This document shows positions 55,710-64,000 of a DNA stretch of 64,000 bases, piece by piece. The stretch is from the NCBI GenBank assembly GCA_948144175.1, contig CANXME010000105.1, positions 868,001 to 932,000 of the forward strand. The letters run 5' to 3'. The stretch's first letter is position 1. Each line of letters begins with the position of its first letter. The notes beneath the pieces were generated by a model that searched no databases, was not told where the DNA came from, and saw nothing but the letters and a program-made list of their open reading frames with translations. This DNA comes from Closterium sp. NIES-65. Its lineage: Eukaryota > Streptophyta > Zygnematophyceae > Desmidiales > Closteriaceae. Position numbers and translations under genes: made by a program.

Positions 55710-56844
55710 TGCGGAAACTTCGCGAAGGACAATATTTCAACCGTAAGTTGCACGATACCTTTTAAAAGTAACGCGCGGCGCTAGCCCTGGCAATTTAACT
55801 ATTCCGCTACGGATGACTAAAGTTGTCGCTCAGGAAGAGCTATGGGCTTCGTAACGGTTTGAGCAAAAACACCGATCGCTTGAGGAGGTTTTTGAGCGAT
55901 AACGAGAGGGGCTCCACATCAGTGCGCAGTTGAAGCCCTTCAAAATCCACATAATACGAACGATATCGTACTAAAACGTTTGTCACCGAAGAAATATACA
56001 TCGTAAGTTTGGCTTCAAGCCAACTAAGTGATCAATTGCCCAAGCCCAAGCCTTGCTCATTTGCCCCATGAAACATGGTGACTGACACCAAAGGCCCCGA
56101 GGGCGTGCCCGTAGATGTTTCTGTGAGGTTCAGGTCAACGTTTTGTTACGAGGCCGTGGCGGCACCACGAAATTCCTTCCAGCTCCCAACAGGCACGCCA
56201 CTGCGCGCCGTGGAGCTCACGGTGTGGACCAGTCATCAGACACGGACGACGCTCGAGTCTTGGAACTCTTCGCCAGCGTCACCTAACCAATGATGCAGTT
56301 CGCACAATTGTCGTTTTCTGCGGTAACAGATGGTTTATTTCGGCCACAGACATAACCTCCACGTAACTCAAACCAGAACCCGAGGTCCGGTTTCCCGCTA
56401 CAACTTCGCCGGACATCGGTGCACCTAGGGTGACCGCACCGAAACGGTCATCCCGCCGATATTACCGAGCCAGAAACGAACCAGCTGAATTCACCTGTCA
56501 AATCAGCGATCACCCGAACGTCGCAACCTGCCCTACCTCGCCAAACCAACTTCACCTACTAGCCAGTGCCTCCTCCCTCCAGTGCACAGCATGCCTAGAA
56601 ACCACCGCCATCTGCTTGCCTCTAGTGTGTGCGTCGAAGCTAAATTTTCGCTCTCGTTGCAGCTCAAATTTGCTAGTCTGCGCTGCTGGATTCTGCATTT
56701 CAACTAGTACCACTGCCAACTTCAGTTCTTCCCTCCGCGTCTTAGAGCTCTTCCTTCTCTGAATAGCCTGCTAAGTCAGTGCGATCATCTCAAAAAGGTT
56801 GTACGCTCGTGCAATTTTCGACCGATCCTGCTTGCTCTGAAGGC
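55710..56844. other. shared upstream region of BCD1 and PRA1
   Basis: Divergent genes; probable bidirectional promoter and PRA1 5' untranslated region. Short plus-strand frames (56075-56293, 56430-56762) show no family resemblance. Confidence 0.55.
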
Positions 56845-57456
56845 ATGGCCCCTGAACCACAAGTCGTCGTCGAAGGTGTTGAGGGAGGTTCTGTGAATCC
56901 TCAGGTTGCTGCTGTGAAGGCTTCTCTAGCCAAAGTTTCCGAGTCTTTCCAAGCAGCGATCGCTCAGCAGCGTCCTTGGTCCGAAGTAGCAGACAGGTCT
57001 CAGATTGCCAAACCTGAGGGTTTCAACGATGCAGTCAGCAGGATGCGAAAGAACATCGTGTACTTCAAAGCCAACTACCTCGCTATCATCATCGGCATGG
57101 TCGTTCTCAGCATTCTATGGAACCCCGTTTCCATATTCTGGCTCGGAATTCTGGGTGCAGCCTGGGTCTATCTCTTCATGATCCATTCGCAGCCGCTGGT
57201 GATTGGAGGAAGGGTTTTGAGCGAAACCGAGAAGTTACTGGGCATGATCGCGATCTCAGTCCTGGTGATCTTCGGTCTGACATCCGTTGGGTCCGTCCTT
57301 ATGTCGGGTGTGACACTAGGACTCGTCGCGATTGCCGTCCACGCATCCCTGAGAGTGCCTGATGACTTGTTCATCGACCAAGGCCCCGCACCTGGCAGCT
57401 ACATGTCGTTCCTGGGAGGAATCAACAACCAGCAACCTGTGTCCGTTGGAGTTTAG
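56845..57456 (+). CDS. PRA1: PRA1 family protein (prenylated Rab acceptor)
   Basis: Intronless, 203 residues, from ATG 56845; the frame has an upstream ATG at 56779 but family length and alignment favour the later one. PRA1 proteins are ER/Golgi membrane proteins that bind prenylated Rab GTPases and act in vesicle traffic. Seen: QRPWSEVADRSQIAKP, RMRKNIVYFKANY, then two paired hydrophobic hairpins (about residues 80-120 and 130-165) split by the short loop HSQPLVIGGRVLSETEK, and a C-terminal SLRVPDDLF. It is the only plus-strand host gene in the block and converges with the receptor-like gene at 57904. Confidence 0.95.
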   Translation: MAPEPQVVVEGVEGGSVNPQVAAVKASLAKVSESFQAAIAQQRPWSEVADRSQIAKPEGFNDAVSRMRKNIVYFKANYLAIIIGMVVLSILWNPVSIFWLGILGAAWVYLFMIHSQPLVIGGRVLSETEKLLGMIAISVLVIFGLTSVGSVLMSGVTLGLVAIAVHASLRVPDDLFIDQGPAPGSYMSFLGGINNQQPVSVGV

Positions 57457-57903
57457 GCGTCGTTAGCTGACTTTTGAGCTTGGCTGGTCCTAGTGCTTCT
57501 CTGTTATGTAAAGCCCTTGAGCATGCAAACGCAAACTTGTCAGAAATCTCAAATCTCAACAATGATACTGTCTTAGAATGATCTTTGTTGGAGCTTATGA
57601 TAGGGATACGTCAAAAACTTCCTGGCATGGCACATGTCGGATTTAGCAAACCAGAAAGTTCAATTCCTACTTTCAGCAAGCAGTGACGGTGGTAGTCATG
57701 ATGTACAATTGTCTAAACCGGACTATTGGTTGCCCAATCTGAGTATGAGAAGGAAAGAAACAGGCCAAAACATTATGATTTCATTATTCAGCACTAAACA
57801 AATAAACCACTCGAGCAGCCCCATGTATACCTTCTATCAACTAATGGGGCCCCTCCCTACTTAACTTGCACTAAACACGTAACTAGCACACGAGATAATA
57901 ACT
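57457..57903. other. convergent 3' region of PRA1 and the receptor-like gene
   Basis: 447 bp between the two stop codons, AT-richer; no gene. Confidence 0.7.
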
Positions 57904-60900
57904 CTACAGCATGCGCACGAACTGTTGGTGCTCCGGGTGGCGCTTGTAACGCTTGTAGAGGAAGAAGGCGGAGTAGGACAGGAAGCACACCACCACCAGT
58001 ACCACCAGCACCAACCCCACGATCGCTCCCGCATTGGCCGCGCTGCTACTGCCACCACCACTGCTGGCACTAGCACTCTGTGCATTTTTGCTTGCCTGCA
58101 GGACAGGCAGCCAGTGTAAGAGGAGAAGAAAACATCAGTAGGTGCATGATCCTATGTTTGGAAACCTGACAAAGGGTGCGCTGGAAAAACGTGATGTATC
58201 ATTGCACTGCACAGCATGTCAATCAGGAGCATACCTCCATTTGGTTGTACGTCACGGCAACGCCAATCTCCGACATCTTGGGAATGATCGCCTGAGGGGC
58301 CTCCATTTGAAGCGTCAGATTGCCCCTCCAACCCGCAGGCAGAGGTCCGGGCCGAAGCACGTACTGCAGGTCAGGGTTAATGTCCTTCTGGTTCAGCACC
58401 CACTTGCTCTTCTCCTTCCACGTCTGGTCAATCAGATTGTAGAAGCCGTACTCGGGGGTCTGGGCCTCCGAGTCCCTCTCTCCAGTCACATTATTGAACG
58501 ACATTGTGCCTGACGCTCCGTTGAAACGCAGGCACCCAGACGGCTTGTCCTTGAAGCAGTCAATCACTGCTGCTGACGTCACATCGTCCTCTGCGAGAGG
58601 GAGAGCGAGAGAGAAGGATTGAGAATGAGTGAGAATGCAACAGGGGTATCAGTCAGAGACAAGGACCAGTGTATCTGAAACGTCTCATAGCTCCTCTCAA
58701 TCATCAAGGCTGCAGAAAGTTTAGAGCACATACTGTTGACGGAGATGATGTGGCTGAACGCCTGGTAGAAGGCCCAAATGGCATCCACCAGGTTGGTGAC
58801 GTACGCACGAGCTTCAGTATACTGGAGATAGAAGAACAAAGCGAGAGATGGAAAGAGTGGGGGACGAAGGATTATTAGGCCAAGGAAATTGTTTTTTCAA
58901 GTGGACAAACTGAATAAGTGCAAGGAATGAGCAAAGAAACGAAGACCGGATGTGCGACTTGAATGTGATTGGTCACATTGTAACTCACCCTGGGCGAGAC
59001 GTCGAGGCTGAGCAGGCCGGGGTACGTTTCGTGCGACTTCTCCTTCCAGAAGTCCATGAACCGCACGAAAGGAGAGTTGCGGGGGTTGTAGTTACCCTCT
59101 GCAAGGGGGAAATTTAAGGGTAGACACATATGTTCAGAAGTGGGTCAGACTCGTGCGAGTTCATCCCATCCAACAAAATGAACGAGAAATTGTCGGTAGC
59201 CACCGCATACGGAAGATTTGTAGTTATTTTCGTGCAATTTTCTAAAACTCGCATGGTGGATGTGGGGAAAGAGAAAACTCACTGTACGGCGCGACGCCTA
59301 TCTCGCCCTGCAGCGCGTGCGTCAGGTGGTTGAGCTCATCACCGTCCGTCACCAGATCGAACGCCACAGCACCGTCGGATCCGAGGTACCACCACGGGAA
59401 CTTGGTGTAGTTCTGCGGGGAGGGGAGAGGAGGTGAGTATAGGGTTCACCAAAAGCCTCCAACATATAGTGTTCTATCACGAAAGATGCAGACCAGAGTC
59501 ATTGTTCCAGCAAGCGATCAGCTCTCGCGGATAAGTCCGCCGGATTGTGCGCTAACTAATTTGAAGAGATTGTAAATATGAGAATAATTATTTGGAAGTG
59601 CTCACCAGGTTGTATGCGGCCTTCCAGAGGTTCTCGGCGACGTTGGGGAGGGTGATGAAGACGTTGATGGTGCCCTCGTTGAACTTCACGCCATCGAAGT
59701 AGGGCTCGTAGTCCACGGGGTTGTCCGTCCCGGGATACGCGATCTCGATCTGCGTCGCCGCGTCTCCGAGCGTTCTCTTGAGCACGCCCGATAGCGATCT
59801 GCCGTAGAGCTCGGCGGAGTGGAAGAGGTTGACCTGCTTGAAGTTGAAGTACTTAATCTGCAGAGTACAACAATGAGAAAAACAAGAACAACCCACGAGA
59901 AAAATAAGAAACCCAGGCGAACCAGGGAAGCATAGAGCACGATGGCAGTGAACTACGCGTTCATATAACGGGGTGCTTGTAACGCACCACAGAGAGCATC
60001 GCGCGCGCCTGGTGCTGGTCCGCGTACACCGTGCGGAAGAACGTGGGGAACGCCACGTCGTCAGCGAACGCGTCAGCAGTAGCGGCGAACGAAATGAACG
60101 GAATGCCGGCCTCCTTGAAGACCGTGTTGGCTCCCGCGACCGCCTCGGAGCATGCCGGCCCCACCACGCCCATCACTCCACCCGCCACCAGCTCCTGTTA
60201 TGGAAGAGTTGAAGAGTGCAGGGATTGAAAGCAGAGGCAAAAACATTAGCGGGAACTTTGAGCGAGACGATGTTATTTCATCTCGTTCATTGATTTTGAC
60301 CCTTCAAAAAACGCAGCGGTAATTCTTCTAGGGACTGGACGGTCCGTGGCATCTGCAGCGGCAGCGCAGGTAGCAGCGACGCTGTTGCACCTGGATTACT
60401 CAGTGGACCGCTCGGGATTTCCTGCACATTTTTTATTGGGCAAACTGAACGAACCTTAGCAGCTTCAGCAGCAGCGGTGCTGTTACATCTCGAGTTCTTC
60501 ACGAATGGCTCGACAAGAAACGCGCCCTCGTAGTCGGGAGCCAGCACCTCCATAGCAACGCGAACCGCCGAAATCCTGCAATGTTTGAAACGTCGAAGAT
60601 CAATGAGTCAGACTAAATTGAATTGTTGAATTGCAACGCGAGAATCCTCATGTTCTTCTGTTGTCCTTCAAAATCGCGTGCTCGTGGCTGGTAAAAAAAT
60701 AAGCAGCAGAGGCCAGGTGGTGCATGAATTGTGATTTCAAGTCAGATGAATTCGTACGTCAGGCGTATATTTCTCACCATTCGTTGGCTAGCCTTTCTGG
60801 AACCGCGCTGTCGCCCTCGGGATACGGCAGCAGAAATCCTAGCCTGACGACTTTCTGCGCGTGGCAAGCGGATCCTAGGAGAAGCAGCAGTCCGAGTAGA

Positions 60901-60932
60901 GCCACACACGAGGACCGCGTGAACGGCGACAT
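57904..60932 (-). CDS. type I membrane protein with periplasmic-binding-protein-like (ANF receptor type) ectodomain
   Basis: Nine exons with closing phases: 60778-60932, 60455-60575, 59988-60194, 59606-59857, 59283-59412, 58989-59098, 58734-58821, 58235-58590, 57904-58095; 536 residues. A signal peptide (ALLGLLLLLGSACHA) starts the mature part with VVRLGFLLPYPEGDSA, the first strand of a type I periplasmic-binding fold; VMGVVGPACSEAVAGA, PFISFAATADAF, FFRTVYADQHQARAM, FHSAELYGRSL, WWYLGSDGAV and CLRFNGASGTMSFN follow the family order. A Ser/Gly-rich stalk precedes one membrane helix (about 496-520) and a short basic tail without kinase, cyclase or channel. Function unknown; ligand sensing is inferred. 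An in-frame ATG at 60962 is an alternative start. Unlike its neighbours, its introns show no exon copies. Confidence 0.85.
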
Positions 60933-62220
60933 GGCTTCGAGACGCTCTGGTCTAGATCGCATCGATTGCGACGTTCGTGATTCGAAAGGTGACAAGAATG
61001 ATTCCGTTAAGTGAAAGAAAATGGAGCAACGGCTCCTCTCAGAAACGCTACAGAAGCTGCACAGCGAGATGCTGTGTGTACGTGAAGAAAATGGTAATGA
61101 GCTAGAGCTTGCAGCAACTGAAGGTTTTGAAGAGCAGTCAGGCGAATTTGACCATCATGAGGCAAGACGAGCCTCGATTGGGGACAGTTTGGAACGCGAA
61201 GCAAACCGCTGGACCTGGGCCTTCAGGAGGGTATGGTTTGGGGGGCTTAAAACGGATTTACAGAGAGTGGAATAAGGTGTGATGGGATGGGGCTGGGTTG
61301 GCCTGGATCCCACACCACACTGCCATGACGGTCTGTCATCTCCTCGTCATCCCCCTCTGCCCAGGGTGCAGGAAAGCAAACGGGCAACAGCCAAGCTTGC
61401 CGCGCTGCCGAACCGAGGAAGTCTCTTTGGGGAGACACTGAGCTTGGCTGTGGAGTGCTGGGCGCGGTAAACCGAGCAGAGGGGCGTGAAGGGCGGGAGG
61501 TGTGGGTGATGGACGAGACGCGCAGTCAGTCTGGTCAGGCCAGAGGTTTGGAAAGAAGTGCGGGCAGCTGGAACATAACAAAAGCTCGTGGACGAGAGTG
61601 TTACCCGAATTATGCGCTTCTCGGTCAAGCCAAGCGAAACTCAGGAGGTTTGGCATCCTTTTTCCACAAATGACAGGGAGGGAGCTGAGGTGGTCTGGGA
61701 GGCGTACCTCCCGTGTCGCGGGCAGCAACCACGGGAACATACCATGACATTTGGTATGGGAGGGCAAACTACGGGCATGTAAGGGTGATGCGCGGCTCCA
61801 TGACTCTGAAGCGCAGCGATGCCTGATGAAGCGGCAGACTGGTGTTCACCTGACGAAAATAGGGAAGGGCAGAGGGAAAAGTCGCAGAACATGAACCTCG
61901 CAGACGGGCGCTTCGTGCTGAATGACAAGTCTGTTGGATGAACCATTTCAGAGCCATCCAAGGAACTGGATGATAACGTCGTAGGTGTACATATGTACGC
62001 AGCAAAATCTTCTTCTATATGTACATATATGTAGTTATTAACGTGCATTTTCTCCGGGAATGGCTCTCCAGAATATCTGTACAGATTAAATAAATACACC
62101 TGATAATTTCTATGAATAAGATTTGAATTGGAAATTCCGATTATATTGGATGTTTTGAAGCTGAATCATCACATTATAAGGTAGATTTAAACCAGAATTG
62201 TGAATCGTAGGTTTGGATAG
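60933..62220. other. region between the receptor-like gene and the gypsy element
   Basis: No gene supported. A plus-strand frame at 61021-61275 (84 codons, ATG start) and a minus-strand open stretch at 61336-61767 show no recognisable motif. The part after about 61980 is AT-rich. GATAG at 62216-62220 would be one copy of the gypsy target duplication. Confidence 0.5.
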
Positions 62221-62548
62221 TGTTACGGGTGCAATGAATCGAGGTAGCGAGAATTGCACTAAGGTGTCAAACGAGTACAAAATGTGAGCGAAGGCATGAG
62301 CGAACATTTATACGCGAAACATGCAAAACGGTAACGCGGTGCGTGCGAACTTGCTAGTGCTACGCTGGAGCGAGGCTCGGGCTAGTCCCGAAGCGTAGGC
62401 CGATACGGCCATGCCAGCAGTGCGAGGTTTGGCAAAACAGTGCGCGCGAAGTCGGCGAAGTTCCGTTAGCAGTAACGGGCGAACAGTCGGCTGTTGCTGT
62501 ACGCGATGTAGTCGGCTCCGTAAGGAATGCCTGAGAAAATTCCTTACA
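62221..62548 (-). repeat. 3' LTR of the gypsy element (328 bp)
   Basis: On the minus strand it begins TGTAAGGAATTT and ends CACCCGTAACA. The polypurine tract lies directly before it. The partner LTR is outside the window. Confidence 0.8.
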
Positions 62549-62578
62549 CTACCCCCCCCCCTTAAGAAGCCCCCTCCG

Positions 62579-64000
62579 CTACGCGAGTGCGTGTATATCC
62601 CGGAATCCCCGGCTTCTCAAGTACACTTGCAGGGCAGGGTGATTTTCGATGTTGCTCAGGGGCACCCAGCTATCTTCAGTTGGCGTGCGGTCTTTCCAGC
62701 GAACGAGGAATTCAATCCTCCTGATTCCCGTGGGGTGGCGGATCCGATGGCTCAAAAATTTCTCGGGCTCGATGATCGGCTCTGATGCAGGGCGAGTCAT
62801 TGATTGTGGCCGGTGACGCGGCAGTTGACTCGTGGTCGGGATGTATGGGCGAAGTAGGCTGACGTGGAACGAAGGGCTGATGTACCAGTCAATTGGCAAC
62901 AGTAGGTGCGCGGTGGCGGGTGTGATCATGTGACTGATTTGGAATGGTCCACAGTAGCGCGGTCGTAATTTTGGTACGTCGGGCAGTCGCAGATTTTGCG
63001 TGTCGAGTAGCACGTAATCTCCAGATTGATACGTGACGGGGCGGCGGTGGCGATCAGCGTTGCGCTTAGCGATGACGTTGGCCTTTTTTATTGCTTCGGC
63101 GGCTCTGGCGCGGGCAGCTTGCAGGATTTCGGCGAATTGTTGTGCGCGTGGCGTGGGGTTGTCCGGACTCGGCGTCATGGGCACTGTGGGGTTCTGCCCA
63201 TAGTTCAGGTAGAACGGGGACTGCTGCGTCGTGGCTGATGTGGCGTTGTTGTACGCGAACTCGATCAGCGGCAGCTGCTGCTCCCAGGTCGTGGGGTCGT
63301 CGCACGTGGCACGAATCAACTGCTCCATCGTCTGATTCGTCCGCTCCGTTTGGCCGTCGGTCTCGGGGTGGTACGACGAACTGAACTGTAGCCTGGTCCC
63401 GAACTGCTCCCAGAGGTTCTTCCAGAAGTTGCTGGTAAACTTCGTGTCCCTGTCGCTGATAATTGCTGCTGGTATCCCGTGCAGGCGAACAACGGCTGCG
63501 ATGAACAGGCGAGCGGTCTCTTCGGCTGAGATCGACTTTTTGCACGCAGCGAAGTGTGCCATCTTCGTCAACCTATCCACGACGACCATCACCGCGTCGT
63601 TACCCCCAGGGTTCGAAGGTAACCCTGTGACGAAGTCCATGGTTACTTGCTGCCAGGCGCGTTCGGGCGGTGGGATCGGCTGCAATTGACCCGCCTTCCG
63701 CTTCCTTGAACTCTTCATCACCTGACACGTCGGGCACGAGCCCACGTGCTGCTGTACGTCGGTCAACAGCTCCGGCCAGTAATAGTACCGCTGCAGTTGC
63801 TGTCGTGTTTTTTCTACCCCGAAATGTCCGGAGGTAATCCCGTCGTGTGCCTCCTGCAGCAGCAGCTCCCTCAGTAGTGAGTACGCGGGTACCCAAATGC
63901 GGTTGGTGCCTGTTTTTACGTAATAAACTCCTTTTGCTTCTGCCAGTTGCTGTGAATTTCCGGTCGTGAAAAATGGGTCGGTGCGGTATCCGTGGGTGAA
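62579..64000 (-). CDS. gypsy integrase with chromodomain (partial)
   Basis: Open from the window edge to the stop at 62579. Seen: a zinc-binding H2C2 site (HDGITSGHFG and CPTC), the integrase core with MDFVTGLP, SDRDTKF and the ETDGQTERTN motif carrying the third acidic residue, the GPF/Y-type region RPRYCGPFQI, and a C-terminal chromodomain (KFLSHRIRHPTGIRRIEFLV, RWKDRTPTEDSWVP), which marks chromoviruses and targets insertion to chromatin. No stop codons are seen in this part. Confidence 0.93.
   Translation of the reverse strand, partial: FTHGYRTDPFFTTGNSQQLAEAKGVYYVKTGTNRIWVPAYSLLRELLLQEAHDGITSGHFGVEKTRQQLQRYYYWPELLTDVQQHVGSCPTCQVMKSSRKRKAGQLQPIPPPERAWQQVTMDFVTGLPSNPGGNDAVMVVVDRLTKMAHFAACKKSISAEETARLFIAAVVRLHGIPAAIISDRDTKFTSNFWKNLWEQFGTRLQFSSSYHPETDGQTERTNQTMEQLIRATCDDPTTWEQQLPLIEFAYNNATSATTQQSPFYLNYGQNPTVPMTPSPDNPTPRAQQFAEILQAARARAAEAIKKANVIAKRNADRHRRPVTYQSGDYVLLDTQNLRLPDVPKLRPRYCGPFQISHMITPATAHLLLPIDWYISPSFHVSLLRPYIPTTSQLPRHRPQSMTRPASEPIIEPEKFLSHRIRHPTGIRRIEFLVRWKDRTPTEDSWVPLSNIENHPALQVYLRSRGFRDIHALA

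Larger units (their letters stand above)
62221..64000 (-). mobile_element. Ty3/gypsy chromovirus, 3' part (runs off the window)
   Basis: Minus strand. 3' LTR 62221-62548, a G-rich polypurine tract next to it (62549-62565), then the C-terminal half of pol reaching the window edge. Protease, RT, gag and the 5' LTR would lie beyond 64000. Confidence 0.93.

Noticed and set aside
61336-61767. 143-codon minus-strand frame as a gene
   Set aside because: No motif, no clear homology by eye and low-complexity segments; not supported.

Overview
The window is nuclear DNA from a streptophyte green organism. The gene content (plant-type NADH nitrate reductase, a plastid-type HPP protein, a plant-like UFD1, short U2-type introns) together with many Ty1/copia elements and one chromovirus points to a charophyte alga or early-diverging plant; a zygnematophyte such as Closterium is my best guess, which is inference only.

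Positions 1-227 and 20171 onward are host DNA split by a three-layer nest of copia retrotransposons. Outer element A (+, 228-20165, target duplication ATCAG) was hit by element B (-, 3605-10935, duplication GTGCT) inside its integrase-RT linker, and by element C (-, 13701-19790, duplication ACTTG) just before its pol stop codon. A and B belong to one family with 130-131 bp LTRs and long GC-rich repetitive leaders; C is a different copia family with 443 bp LTRs. At the right edge (62221-64000) lies the 3' half of a Ty3/gypsy chromovirus on the minus strand.

Between these lies a gene-rich block, nearly all on the minus strand: two small paralogous unknown ORFs (20736-23142), an HPP-family plastid membrane protein (23890-26922), 3-ketodihydrosphingosine reductase KDSR/TSC10 (28383-34380), UFD1 of the CDC48 pathway (35031-43991), NADH nitrate reductase (45787-49968), box C/D snoRNP factor BCD1/ZNHIT6 (51679-55709), PRA1 (plus strand, 56845-57456) and an orphan type I membrane protein with a periplasmic-binding-protein-like ectodomain (57904-60932). 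I rebuilt exons by hand from splice consensus, phase continuity and protein family similarity; phases close in every gene. UFD1 lacks its first exon in my model.

The most striking property is not one gene but the introns. In HPP, KDSR, UFD1 and BCD1 the introns next to an exon are filled with tandem, degraded copies of parts of that exon together with its splice site (up to about nine extra copies per exon in UFD1). In nitrate reductase and UFD1, short-unit tandem arrays (19, 32 and 49 bp) start exactly at 5' splice sites. Many copy junctions carry a short perfect or near-perfect palindrome built on TTTTGAG-N4-CTCAAAA, usually placed between direct repeats. I regard this exon-fragment amplification with palindromic junctions as the candidate undescribed phenomenon. 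A MITE-like element and a roughly 700 bp foldback element also sit in these introns.

Nitrate reductase and the HPP protein (a family with members that move nitrite into plastids) lie on the same strand about 19 kb apart, which may be a loose nitrogen-assimilation linkage.
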